Assembly: GCA_009823395.1 (NCBI GenBank)
Contig: CM020502.1
Coordinates: 23,173,944 to 23,237,943 of the forward strand
DNA from: Thamnaconus septentrionalis
Lineage: Eukaryota; Chordata; Actinopteri; Tetraodontiformes; Monacanthidae
Direction of reading: 5' to 3'
DNA: 64,000 bases
Shown here: one piece after another, positions 22,441-35,012 of the stretch
How the letters are laid out: every line of letters begins with the position of its first letter
Numbering within the stretch: the first letter of the stretch is position 1
Position numbers and translations under genes: made by a program
The notes under the pieces: model-generated
What the model saw: only the letters and a program-made list of their open reading frames with translations
What the model was told of the DNA's origin: nothing
Database searches by the model: none

Positions 22441-25400
22441 GTGGAAAAAATGTGAAATGTGAAACTGTGCGAACCGAAAAATAACATGTCAGTCAAACAC
22501 ACAAGCTTGAAAAAAAAAAAAATCTCATCCTCAGGCCAAAAAAGGACTTCATGCAAGCAACAAATCAATCGTGATTGTGTTTGTCGCAGAACACCTTTGG
22601 CGACAACCTGACAACCCAGCGATGATTAAGAGTCACATTTTCTCAGTGTAGTGGCTCATTTGGGCGTGAGGCATTCTGCCCAGTAAATCTGCTCTTCTGT
22701 CTACCCCCTAAAGTGTGAGCGGTGTCACCCGGGACCAGGCAAAACAATTAATGGAAACTTAATTACAGCGCCATATCAGATTTTTGTTTAACCGAAGAGA
22801 ACGGAAGAGCGGAAAGAGAGCAAAGGGATGGGGGCACGTTGAAAAATTGCCTTCTTGCTCGAGTCGGCGCGGCCGTTGGGCTTCCGCGGAGTCCACAGCA
22901 GCAGAGTGGCATAAACTGGGCACAGATGGGACTTAGAGGAGTAGCTCTAATGGGAACTCGCTGCCCTTTACACCTCATTTCTTCCCTTTCGCATGGGGTC
23001 CTTTCCCCTGGGAGGCAGAGCAGAGCAGGCATCGGGTGGAAAAGAGAAGCGCTCGCGGACTTGGACCTACGATTCTTGCTACGCAAGTATGTTGTGCCTC
23101 GTAACGTAACATAAACGGAGCAGCCACTCTATATGGCACGGTATTCTCGGGGAGCCGCTTCTGCGTCTCATAAAATCTCCATGTGCATTCGAGCATGTGA
23201 AGCTTAAGTCGCCTATTAAGTCAAATTCCGAGGTCGACAAATACTGGCAATTGCGGTGGGGTAATGGCGCCATTACAAGGGGTGAAAGTTACCCCGGCGC
23301 TGGGCACCCACAGCACAGCCACAAATGTTGGCTTTTAACGTTGCTAGCAGTCTTAGTGGTCCTTTTCCAGTTTGACTTGTGGATCCATCAAGACCGCTGT
23401 TGTTGCTTTTCCTCTTGTACTTGGTGTGATCGCAGATTAACACTCATCCTCAGAAAAAGTCTTGACATTTGGCGTCAGCTTTCCCCGAGAATATGAATTT
23501 CAATGGTCACACTGGTATTTAATTTAGTTATTTTTAGAGATTCAAGGTCACCGGCATCCCCTGACTGTATTCAGCCAGTGATGGTTGGATCTACCTCATC
23601 TGCATCATTAGCTTGCACGGCAGCCTCCAAGAAAAGCAGAACGCGTAGCCTATCAAGAGTGACAGCTATCCGAGTCTTATCAGCAGGTCGAACAACCATC
23701 GTTTCATATTGTTCGACTGGACTGGAGTCACTCCTCAAATGATTTCTGTGCCCAGGTCATACTGTCTCATGTGACTCAGAAGGACTTGCGTGATTTTAAA
23801 GATCATCACCATCAGTTGCATGATACAGATTTCTCATCACAACACTCGGCCTCGAGTGAGCAACAGCCGAGCCTCACCGACAAGACTTTGGGAAGCTTGT
23901 GGAAATCCCTCCATCGAACAATCAAGGAACTAATTGAACCAAATTGTGGAGAGTCACAAGCTGGGGCAGAATAAATGGGACACAAGTCTGTGGAGCGCCA
24001 ACAGACACAATCCATCAGGAGCCGGCTGTTATTATGGGATTAAAGGATTCTAAGAATTTCCAACTCGCTTTCATTTCATTGTGCGGCTGGTGATAAAACC
24101 AGGGCGGCTATAGCTTGTCGCGAGTCTTCAATGACATCATAGTAGTGCTTAGTAGCCGCACTGCGATCAGTCCCATGATAACATGCCCACCCTGATTTGG
24201 AGAGAGCAAAGTGAGCAAGAGGCAGATCCAGCATGATCCCACCGTAGCAGATGGATATGTCAGATATGTTTGCTTGGGCTTACGGAGACGCTTAGTGGTA
24301 AATGTAATGACCTGTGTGGGTTTGTGAGTGCATGCGTGCATGCGTGTGTGCGTGTCTATCCCTCAATCCACTGTTCCAATTACCCTGGGTCTGTCTGGGG
24401 GGAGGGGGGGGGGGGTTGTGTGCCGGGGGTGGGGGGAATTCTGCAGTCACTCTGCTGCAGGAGGAGCGGGACGGAGTCGCAGCCAGTCCTAATTTAGATT
24501 CTCCTTTCCCGGACCGAGAGACCAGAGGAGCTGAACTCTGGACAGACTGAGAGAGAAGAGTGGGAGACGACTTTTTCTTGGTTAATATGAAAAAAATGGC
24601 CAGTGAAAATTGACATGTACGTACATTCTGTAGGCAGTTGGAGGTGCTTCACCTCCTTCCAGCTGCTTTGCGTTAAGACTATTCAATGACTTTACAGACT
24701 TTTTTTTTTCAGCGTTGCTGCCTTTTGGCCAGGACTCCCTTGGAAAAGAGATTTTTTTTTTTTTTTTAATCTCAATAGGACTTTCCTGGTAAAATATAGG
24801 TTTAATTAAAAAAAAAAAATTTAATACAAAGATGAACCAAAGTTTTTTGCCTTTTCAGTTTGTTTCTCTTGTTGAATTAGCAGGCAAAGCGGTAATGCCA
24901 CAGTTAAGTGGGCAACCGCTTTTCATTTCGCAACCGGTTATTTTGAAATTCTTTATGCACAGTTTTTGAGTAGTTCTCTGGTCAGTTATAGTGTGTGGGA
25001 ATCTAATCCCAACCATTGTCAAGACTTTTTTAAGCATAAAATACATTTTGAGATTTTTGCCGAATGCAATCCACAATTAAAAATTCTGATTATTTTTTTT
25101 CAAATTCATTATAATAAACTTCAGGGAATCATTCAGGCATTGGCTGACCTAATTTGGCAGTGGCGGGGCTGTAAGTGAGGGCATGTTTCTCTTTTTCACT
25201 CATCTTTTAGTGAAAATATCTATTCTGGTGACCGAGTAAACACACACCGGCGCTGTTAGCATTTGCCAGAAGATCTATTATAAGATCTATACCGCTCTAT
25301 TCTGTCCTCCAGCCGTCCAAACCTCACCCAAGCGAGGACCGCAGCCATTGCTGGGGTCCAATGATGAGTTTATGGAAACTACTTGCCCCACTGTGTGTGT

Positions 25401-26337
25401 TTTGTGCGTGAAGGGCAGGGCAAGACTTTTCCAACGGTCTTTCCTGTCTGTTCTGTTTGCCAATGCATGTATGGTGGGCTTCCTGTTTTGTGCTTCAATA
25501 TATAGGAAAAAAAGCTTCAGCTTCAGCAAGCCATTCAGCATCCTCTGCGATCAGCCCTCAACTTTACCAATAAAGCAAAATCTAAACCCTAAAAATCCAT
25601 TCCAAGTCCACTGGTTCCCACCGGTGCTCTCTGCTCTCCCTCCGTCAACGCGGCGCTCCTCGGTATTTGTTGAATGTGGGCCGTGGTGCGGCGTCAACCA
25701 TTAGCCTCGTCCATGTAAAATTCCACTCAGAGCCACAGTATGTGAGAAACCATAGAAACAGTCCGGTCTTTGTTTCTTCTGCTGGGTGAAAGTGTCCTGC
25801 GAGCTGAAGTGAGTAATGCAGAGCTGAGTAATACTGCTGCGGCAGATGACTGGCCCACTCATGCAGTCAGTGTTGGACAAGAAGGGGAGAGAAAAAAAAT
25901 ACTGAAAATTTAAATTAGTGATGAAAAGGTGTGAAATCTTGAAGGACTGAAAACTATTTTTCATTATTTACACACCTCGTTAAATGCTTTATTTGGAAAA
26001 AGGAAAAAAATGACAGTGCCAAGTGTTCCTGAAAAACACCAACTTATTTTGTTCCTTCTTTTTATGCAACACTGAAGTCAACAGCTTCTGCTCCCCACTC
26101 TCGGCTAAAATTGACTCCACTGGAACAACTTCACACGCTCACACGTAAAACGTCTAAAAATACTCAGTACATCACCAGAAAATGGCACACTTGGCCCTCT
26201 GTTTGCAGCCTCCCACAAAAATTCTGCCTTTCAGCTGCCAGGTAAAAATTATGCTTTGTCGGGACTTCCTCATGCTTGAGAGGAGACAACAATAAGAGGG
26301 ACGGAACACCGATTCAGTGTTACATCAATACCCTTCG
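22441..26337. other. Upstream DNA without recognised genes
   Basis: About 3.9 kb of unique sequence with poly-A and poly-T runs (near 22509-22522, 24752-24768, 24808-24820), a G-rich run at 24399-24436 and no recognised exon, RNA gene or transposon. Confidence 0.6.
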
Positions 26338-26834
26338 TAGCTGCATTTCCATTAAAAGTTTTTCGAAAAATAAAAATTTCAACAAGTACAATTGCGATTT
26401 GCAGGCGTTTCCACTGAATGTTGTAAAGCGCATAAGCCATAATTACGTTACAAGGATTATGTTTGCTTTTGTTGGTTTACGTTTGTTTGCTGTCAAGAAT
26501 GGTTGTTATATTTTTCTCTTTGATTATTTGTAAAAAATATTCCGTCCCCTCCTCCGCCGAAACATAACGCGCCATTTTCACTTGAAGTGAACTGGTCATG
26601 TGACCCCATACGTCACATCCGGTGACATGTAAATGCAAAGAAAAAAAAAGTGTTTACATGACACTTTTGCGATGTACTTCTATATTGATACGTCTGAAAA
26701 ACCACCTCATGAGAGAGTAAAAACCTTTTAGTGATATTTTAGAGGTTTTTCCAAGTTTAGGTGATTCCATTACCAGTTTTTTAATTGCGATATTTAGGTT
26801 TTGCGCAATTATAGGGGTAATGGAAACGTAGCTA
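26338..26834. mobile_element. MITE-like element with terminal inverted repeats
   Basis: The left end reads TAGCTGCATTTCCATTA and the reverse complement of the right end reads TAGCTACGTTTCCATTA, 15 of 17 matching. TA at the outer edges on both sides fits a TA target duplication. The inner sequence is AT-rich and has no ORF longer than chance. A similar GCGTTTCCATTA terminal motif is familiar to me from other teleost MITEs; the superfamily is not assigned. Confidence 0.65.
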
Positions 26835-27490
26835 TAGACATCATGATGGGCTGATTTCCAATAACTCTTTTCATTAAGAAATTTTCTGAAAAGTGGGGCA
26901 TTTGGGGATTTGAATGACAAGGCAAGAGACACATACTCTCGTTAGAAAAACACCTTTACACATCTGTGACATACATATTTACAATTTCAAAGTCCAACTT
27001 GTTGCCTGGGCCGCAGGTAAGTCCCTGTTCAGGAAGTAGACCTCAGCCTCATTTAAGTGACCAGACAAGAAGAAACCTAGTTGGAGTCGACTGCATATAG
27101 CCTAGTTAAAGGCTACCCTACTTTCAGCTGCAGTAGCCCAGTTACAGGAAAGGCTCAAAAGAAGCAAGTTAAAAAAAAAATCAACTGTGAGCTGGAGCAA
27201 AGAGGGCAAACTGGACAACGTTGTCACACAGAGGCCGAGCAGTGACAGGAAATATGACATAAATATTTCAGCATCTTTCTGACAGGCTTGTCGTCAGCGG
27301 CTTATAGCATTCTTGCTCAAGGACGAGAGGGCAGAGTCCTTGCGTAGCGTGGCTTTGCCGAGCGCTAACCGCATTCATACCAAAGACTCACCGGAAAGTT
27401 ATGTGACCTGAGCCTGAGGAAAAACTTTCAGAAGACTTTTTTTTTTTTTTTTTTAAATCCCTGTTTACGTGTGCGCTTTCCTGATAGATA

Positions 27491-27831
27491 CGCTACCAGT
27501 CAAAAGTTTGGTCACACCCTATGAATTTAATGTCTTTTCTTTCTTTCTCACGACTATTGACATTGCAGTTTCTCACTGAAGGCATCAAAACTACGTATGA
27601 ACACACATGGAATTATGTAGGAAACATTAAAAGTGTAAAATAACTCACACACATTTTATATTTGAATTCTTCAGAATAGCCACCTTTCATAAAAAACATA
27701 TTTATAGTTATTTAACATGTTTTCTTTGCTGCATAATGACATATATCTTCAGTATCTCTGCAGTGTACAAAGTTGTAAAGCCAAACAAAAAATTGCATGA
27801 GAAGGTGTGTCCAGACTTTTGACTGGTAGTG
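27491..27831. mobile_element. Internally deleted Tc1-like element, copy B
   Basis: This copy has the same end-to-end organisation as copy A and the same orientation, about 341 bp, flanked by an intact TA on each side (27489-27490 and 27832-27833). Tc1/mariner elements target and duplicate TA. The block CTCACTGAAGGCATCAAAAC and the following bases are almost identical to copy A. Both copies share the junction near CACCTTTCATAAAAA, so the deletion predates both insertions. Confidence 0.85.
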
Positions 27832-29250
27832 TATATTGTGCAGTTCAGGTCCACACAACCACTGAGGAACAATATCTATCTGGTCTCAAGGTCTGGGAGG
27901 CAAAACGTTAGCCCTGACCGCTGAGGTGTGTCAGGCTCGAGTGAAATATGGGTTCCTTCCAGTTTATTCCCCAGTGTCAAACAAGTGCTTCCAGCCTTGT
28001 CAACCGAGGGGTGTCTTGGGGGGAGCAGTGGCTAAACACATTCCCCTGAGCGGTAGCGGCCGAGGAACACCACGCTATAAAAGGCAAAGGACGGTGTGGG
28101 GGAGAGACTGCGAGGCATCACCGCCATTATCTAGATGTGAATGTTGGATGTGCTGCCGGCCGACGCGCTGCCAGGTTCTGCAGCTGCGAGCCGTTATCGT
28201 TCCGCTCGGAGCGCGGGCTCAAGGTCTGAATGGGAGGGATCTGCTGACGGCGCTCCTTTATCGCATTCCATCGCTGCTCTGCATCATCTCAGCCTTTAAC
28301 AAACATTCCCTTGATTTCCGTCTCACTCGCTTTTTTTTTTTTTCCTCCCCTGCCACCACCGCACCGTCCCCCGCCACCGCTCTCCCTTTATGTGGGGAAG
28401 TTATGGCGCGAGTTTGGAATGGGGATGGGGGGGCAGGGCGGTGGAAGTAGTGGAAGGGTGAGAGCATCGGGAGCCTCAGCTCCGGAGCTGCGTGGCATTG
28501 TACCTGCTCATCCATAATGGACGAGGCTCAGCAATAATGGATGAGGCTGGTGAGTAACCTGAGGATGTGGTGGGACATGGAGACTTGCTCCGGCCTCAGC
28601 CTTCTTCTTCTCCTCCTTCTCCTCCCCCTCCTCCTCCTCCTTGTCCTGTTGTCACCCAACCAGAGTTTCTGAGAAAACTCAGGACGCGATGCTGACCAGC
28701 ACCGCCTGGGAACAAGTATTGTGACGCTCCAGTAAATTGGGACGGGCGAGTCGGATACATTAACGATAAAAGGGCCCGTGTTTGGTGCTAATTGCCCTAA
28801 ATTTTTAATCAAAAATCGTACCAACGGCGCTATTACCTTTATCCTTGATTTATTCATCGCTCGTTGCAGTCATCAAAATCCGATGACAGCGCGAAAGTGG
28901 AGTTGCTTGTCGCGGTGAAGCTCTGGAGGATTATCGTATCAAACGAGACTCCATTCAGCCAGTGGTGCAAGTGTAGGCTGGCTGTTTGCTCCTGCTTCAG
29001 TTTACTAACGGCAGTGTAATGACATTCTATCCGACCGCAGCAAACAGCTGCTAAAAAAAAAAAAAATCAAGCTTGACATGAATCAGCAGATGGACACTTT
29101 GGGTTCCTGTTCGTACAAAGCAGGAAAACAGAGCAGTTGGAGACTCCATGACTATATGTGCACAATCAAGGGACCATTAAGAAGAATTAGTGAATTAAAA
29201 ATCAGTCAAAAATAAATAAACGTATTATGCCCACTGTTTTGGGATTTAGT

Positions 29251-29482
29251 CACAGTAGCTCCTGAAATGCTGAGCAGATCCACGTTCTGGGCAACTGTAG
29301 CTACATAGTGGTGCAACACAGCCTCCTTCTTTGGCCAACCTAAATATAAATGCCTATTATTAGCAAACAAAAACACCAGAGTCGCTCATTTTTAGTGACT
29401 TCACCCTAATCCTATGCTTAAAAAAACTGTTTTATTCCATTTCATGCTAGTTAATTTAAAAATATTACACACTGGGCATTTT
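29251..29482. repeat. Degenerate interspersed repeat, copy 2
   Basis: Second, longer copy of the repeat at 18322-18506. Shared landmarks are TGAGCAGATCCACG, then TGTAGCTACATAGTGGTGCA, and an end near TTACACACTGGGCATTTT. There is no ORF and no clear target-site duplication. It could be an old SINE or DNA-element fragment. Confidence 0.5.
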
Positions 29483-29783
29483 AAAAACGATAAAAGCTTC
29501 TCATGTTGAATCCTTCGAGGACAAAAGGTGCCACTTGTGCTTCCGTTAGCAAGCACGACGAGGCCGGAATGAACTGGGAACCAACAGTCACTCGTGAAGT
29601 CTTGGAGTCAGCTGCACCCAAACAGCTGCTACTGTACCCCGACCACAGGAAACCCGACACCGCCGGGGCAACGTCCCCACCTTACAGTAGCAATCAAGGA
29701 TCTGCACTTTTTTTTCCCCTTTTTTTTTGGACAGGCAACACTGCTGTCGGCCGAGAACAGGGCGACAGATGGGGAACGGGGAT

Positions 29784-29785
<2 letters not shown>

Positions 29786-29848
<63 letters not shown>
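29786..29848. repeat. (CT)n microsatellite
   Basis: An uninterrupted CT run of 63 bases. Open frames of Ser-Leu and Arg-Glu alternation across it are artefacts. Confidence 0.97.
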
Positions 29849-29853
<5 letters not shown>

Positions 29854-31702
29854 GTGTGGGTGGTGTGCGTAGGAAGCACCGGCGGAGCTGCGGAGGCTCG
29901 TCCTCGGTCGCACACCAACATGCTTAGTCACACGGCTGATGGGCCGCGAGGAGTGTGTTGTGTGTGTGTGTGTGTGTGGGGGGGGCGGCTGGAGCCTCGG
30001 GGGCGTTTCAAAGGGTGACTGATCCCACGGGGAATGGGGGAAAAAAGACGCCCAACTTGCCCACTGCCCCTCCTGCCCCCCCGCCACCCGAAACGTCCCC
30101 TGCCCGGCAACGCCGTTCTTTCCATTTATTTAATTAGAAGCCAGCCCCCGCCCCCCACTTCCACTTCTGAGTGTCCAGGGCCTATTGATTGATCTGCAGG
30201 TGCACATGAAGCGGAGGCGATGTCATCTGAGGGTGGCGCCGAGAGGAGCTGATGAAGCTTTAAGGTGCCAAACTAAAAAGAGACGGGATTTCCAACGTAC
30301 TTTGTGTGATTACACGGAAAAGCTTCAAACGGAACGGCGAGGGGGGGGGCAAGGAGACGTGCCGACGGGATCGATGATCACGCTCCTGGCGGCACAGCTG
30401 CCACGCGACCAATCGTGAGTCAGTCAGTCAGCAGCGGAGAGAGAGTGTGTGTGTGGCGGATATTAGGGAAATAATGAAGGAGAGGAAAAGCAGATGCATT
30501 CACAGCTTTCTTTGTGGGAAAAAAGAAGCTGATCTGTAACAATGGCACAGTCATTCACAAAAAGCCTGTGATGTTCAGCGGGGGGAAGCTGTGGAGGGGG
30601 AGGAGGTGCGACATCAGCGGCACTCGCCTGGAGTCAAAAGATTTGCGGCACCGAAGTTTAGTTCAAAAGCAAAAAAAAAACAAAAAACACTGAATGTGTC
30701 ACATATGACCAACAGTTTTGTGGAAAACGAGGCAGCAACATCACTGGAGACCAGAGTTAGAAGGTTCTGCACAATCATTTCTTCATTGTATAGATTTTTC
30801 TTCCATTTTACGACACGGCCACTGCTACTCAGCGTAAATTTTGAATTTTACAGTAATTACTGATCACCTACTCACTCACTAGGCTGTAAAGCCTCACATG
30901 CCGGCGGCGGTAAGGCGTCACTTGGCCCTGGAGAGATAAAACATCGCTCGCACCCGGCAAGATCGTCGGACACACTCGAGTCTGATTAAACAGAAAGATG
31001 AAAAATCCTCCCATCAATTGGATCGGACGTGACACTGGCAAGGTCCCTCTGATTGGATGTTTAACTGCTGACAGTGATTGATGAGGCACCCGTCGCTGGC
31101 AGCGGCGGCACCCTTGGGTGGGACGGACAGACAGACGGACGGACGGCCAGCTGAATTGTGGGCAGACGTGGATGGACGGAGATGGCGGATGAATATAAAT
31201 CTTGATCTTTGTTTGAAACGTGCCAGGTGGCCGCTGCCCACTCGCCACGGCGCACGCACAGACACCTGCAGGACCTGCAGGTCATTTCGCTGCAGATGGA
31301 ATGTTTTTTCTGTGCAGCCATGTTTCCATTTTTCAAGGAACCAGCTCAGCGTGCACACTTAATATCCTTAGGGAAAAAAAATACAATATTCTAATAATGA
31401 AGCCGTTTCCATGGATACTGAAAATGGACGTGGCCACTATTATTTACATGTGGCTGTATGTATATATTCAGAAGACTGTGACATCAAGCAGCCTGCATTA
31501 AGAATAATGTCCCTTCTGCTGCGAAAGAAATACGCTATCATTTAGCCCCTATTGTGCACACTCGTCGTGCACGTCTGCTTTCTGCAAACTTTTTGCAGAA
31601 TATTTTTTTTTCAAGCCATTCCTTCAGCGCCTATGCATGGCAACGGACTGAAGTCGTGCAGCAGTCATGCAGCAGGGGGCCAAACATGCTGATAATCACA
31701 CT

Positions 31703-31750
31703 ATCAAGCTATTCATTTACAAGGATATCGAGCTATTCAGATACAAAGAT
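31703..31750. repeat. 24 bp imperfect tandem duplication
   Basis: Two adjacent 24-base units, ATCAAGCTATTCATTTACAA+GGAT and ATCGAGCTATTCAGATACAA+AGAT, differ at four positions. They are followed by further short ATCAAT repeats to about 31775. Confidence 0.85.
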
Positions 31751-32647
31751 ATCAATTATCAATCAATTTTTGATAGGATGAAAGATTAACAGACAGAATG
31801 CTATTGTAGTTTTCCAAACATGTTTTTTTGAATGCCTCGACTCATTCTTTGCAATTTTTCATAGTCTGATTTGGAAAAGATCCAATGAACCAGAGCTGCA
31901 CCAGGAACCCCGTCACATCTGGGTTAACTGTGGAATATCGGTGCGATTGCGCAACACAATAAAGCATCTCTCTCGCGCTAACTGGTAATGTAATAACAGA
32001 ACGCCAGCGATACGTCGGAGACCTCAGAGAATCCATCAGCAAAGATCATCGGACGGAACGGCTGGCAGGAGACAATAACTCGGTAAGTCTGTGTGAAACG
32101 CTGGATCTGTTCCGCGCAATCTTTCACATCGATCGCACGACTTCAGAGTTTTGTTTTTTTTGTTCGACAAAATGACAGATTGCCTGTGAATTCTCGCCGG
32201 CAGAAGTCACAGGTTCTCCGTCCCCTTTCCAAGAAAAAAAAAAAAAGAAAAGTAAAAAGAAAAACACCACCACGACAGCTTGACGGTTGGTGCACAGACA
32301 GACCCGGTCGCAATCCTGCACCATCACGGGACGGACCAGAATCCATACCATCGCCAAATCCTTAGGTTAATTTTAAATATCTAATGGCCTGATGGGCTAC
32401 GGGGCTGCATCTGCTAATCCACAGTGATGTGATTGGTGACTATCTCAATACAGTGACCTATTTTTCCAACGTGTTGACACGGCCGGCGATGGCACCGCGA
32501 CTTAGCCAAGCCCACAAACCTGCGAGCTAACGGCCCCTCGTGTCGCAGGTCACGTGATCCGTCATGGCCATTTCAACGCTACCGTGTTTTAACAGAGGAG
32601 CACAGCCTATTCCTTTCACTGGTGACGCCATGGCAACACAACAGGAC

Positions 32648-32680
<33 letters not shown>

Positions 32681-32681
32681 C
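32648..32681. repeat. (GCA)n microsatellite
   Basis: About eleven GCA units. They give alanine or glutamine runs in open frames on the plus strand; no supporting exon structure is seen. Confidence 0.93.
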
Positions 32682-33183
32682 GTCCTTGGGAGAGGATGTG
32701 GACTCGGCTGGGGGAATCAAAGACAGCATCACTCACTCAGAACTCTCTCCGGCGCACGAGGTGCACGGCAGCAGGTGCACACACAGTCAGAGCCCACTAG
32801 AGGCGTCTAGACAGTCGTGGCGGGATGTTTCACTGGGCACTTGCTGAGGGAGGAGCTGGAAGTTGACCCCTGCGCAAAAAAAGAAGAAACCCACTCAGAG
32901 GCAGATGCTGCATGCTTGTGCACTTCACAATTAGAAGTACAAAAGCGCAAACCACACAGATATGCAAACAGACAAACTGCAAAACACAACACATCTAATG
33001 ATTCAAATGCTGATTGCGATTTTGGGCAAAAGGATAAAATATTTGCAGTGGTGCTTCTTATTTTTCCAATGTTTTCATTGTCATTCTGTCAGTTATTTTA
33101 TTTTTTTAACTGTGCAAACAAGCCTCAAAGGTTTTCCTGTTTTTTCTTTGCTAAAGGTTTGCACTGTCACGATCGTGATGCAC

Positions 33184-33196
33184 AGGTCAAAGGTCA
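33184..33196 (+). promoter_or_regulatory. Perfect DR1 nuclear-receptor element
   Basis: AGGTCA-A-AGGTCA is an exact direct repeat of the nuclear-receptor half-site with 1 bp spacing. This is the DR1 consensus bound by PPAR/RXR, HNF4 and COUP-TF families. It lies about 16.8 kb upstream of the atp2b1 promoter zone. A 13-base exact match is unlikely by chance in 64 kb; binding is inferred. Confidence 0.5.
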
Positions 33197-34056
33197 ACTG
33201 GGCGAGTTTTGGTGATTGATCCTGCAAAGCGGCATGCGTGGGCATCCATGAATCCTCCTGGAAGATACGCACTGTAGAAACGGCTCAGTGCTCCGCTGAA
33301 TGTTTGTTGCATCACAGTTTACGCGTCCAAAAAAACCCCAAAACAAAACACTGCTTCCCTGCTACCACGAGTGAGAGCCATCCAACTTTTTTTCGGTTAG
33401 AGAATGTATTTTTTATTTTTTTTTAATTTTGCTGTTTCTTTGGGATGTTCTTTTAAAACGTGCATTGCAGGGGTTTCACAGAGAGCAGCCAACGGGACCA
33501 GGGTGGGTCCAGTCGGTGGGTCTGTCCTGAGCCGACCCCGGTTCAGCGATAACATCGTCCTACTCCGCCACCACCTCCACCTCCACCGGCGCAGCCTGCC
33601 GTTTCCAAGGCAATGAACAGGGCCACTCACTTTCCACCTCAAATGCATTGTGAGCTGTGTGTGGGTTGTTGCTGCAGCGGCGCCAGCCAACGCATGTGCC
33701 GGACCGACCGCCGTGCATTCCCATGAAACAGCACGTGTAGTGAGTGGCTTCTGGTTAAAGACGCTGCGTTCTGGGGTTTCGGATGCGGTGGCGGCCGCGG
33801 CGGAGGCTCATAAAGTCTTTATCCGCAGAAGCTGACACATTAACGGCGCCTCAGTGCAGACCATTAGAAAACATTCACACACACATACATGAAGACAGCA
33901 ATATTGAAAATTGCTCCATCACTGGACTTCCACCAGTGCTGCTGCCACTGCTGCTGCTGCTGCTGCCGCCGCTGCTGCTGCTGATGATGCTGGACATTTT
34001 CAGCATACTTTAAGCAGCTCTTAAATCTGTGCGAACAAGCCGTAAGTACAATTTCT

Positions 34057-34057
<1 letters not shown>

Positions 34058-34106
<49 letters not shown>
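34058..34106. repeat. (TG)n microsatellite
   Basis: An uninterrupted run of about 24 TG units. Confidence 0.97.
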
Positions 34107-34109
<3 letters not shown>

Positions 34110-34948
34110 CCGGTCCAGTAGCTCCGGTGAGGTCTCCAGGTAATGAGAAGCAGGCCAACTCAGCTCGGGTGACGATATTGCCTTCCTATTATACACTTGC
34201 TGTGGAATCTTTACGGCAGATTTAATTGGCTCAAACAAGCAGCGGTGCAGCCTGCACGCTTGCATTCTCACAGCTTCTTTTTCTCTCCTTTAAAGCTGTT
34301 TGCCTGCTTATTGATCAGTAATTAACTTTAGCCAAATCCCTGTGAATGGCCTAAGAGGCACGGTTCTGTCTGAAAAAAATAAGAATAATAATAAGCAAAT
34401 GTCTTCAAGATGTAGCTCACAGATTTACTGAGCAGCCAATTAGCGATTTGCTTTGTTTGCGTTTGAATAATAAGAACTTCAGTGGAAGCGCCTGACTCAT
34501 ATTTTCTTTTCTTTTTTTTAAATTTCTAGTTCGTTGCCACCTTGACATACTTGCATCGCCCGGGTGAGAAGCAGGAGTGGGTCGTTCTCACCAGACAAAA
34601 CAATCCTTCCTCCAGAAAACTCGCCAGCAATGAGAAGATTGTGACATTCCACGTTTAATTACACATTTGGGCTTTTTTTTTTGACCATCAGCCATCTCTA
34701 CTCGCTATTCCGATATCACAGGGATGTGGCCCAGTGCCGCCAAGCAGGGAAACCAAACGCTGATGAGAAGTACTGTCTTTTTTCACCATTTGCTTTCCCC
34801 TCCAAAAGCCCATCAAGAATAACAAGCGCAGTACCAAAATGGAAAAAAACACCAAAATACCTTTGTCCTTCTTCAACAGTTGCACGTGATTGCGGGTCAG
34901 TTTTTATTGAACAATTGGAGAAATGATGTAAGGGCTAAAGTCTATGCA

Positions 34949-34979
34949 GTGTGTATGTGTGTGTGTGTGTGTATGGGTG

Positions 34980-35010
<31 letters not shown>
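34949..35010. repeat. Interrupted (TG)n microsatellite
   Basis: Two TG runs separated by ATGGGTGGGG, followed by a G-rich tail to about 35026. Confidence 0.93.

Positions 35011-35012
<2 letters not shown>

Larger units (their letters stand above)
27832..33180. other. Upstream DNA without recognised genes
   Basis: About 5.3 kb with no recognised coding exon. It holds a long CT array (29786-29848), a CT/CTC-rich patch at 28603-28642, a repeat copy at 29251-29482, a G-rich/TG patch at 29955-29988, a 24 bp tandem pair at 31703-31750 and a GCA run at 32648-32681. Confidence 0.6.

Noticed and set aside
27926..28450. 174-codon plus-strand frame
   Set aside because: No recognised domain, no splice or promoter context, ends in a poly-T/G-rich patch; consistent with a chance frame in GC-rich DNA.
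29503..30018. 171-codon plus-strand frame
   Set aside because: Its middle is the 63 bp CT array and the flanks lack similarity to any family I know.
32564..32800. Polyalanine/polyglutamine frames suggesting a transcription factor
   Set aside because: The run is the GCA microsatellite; the flanking residues match no DNA-binding domain.
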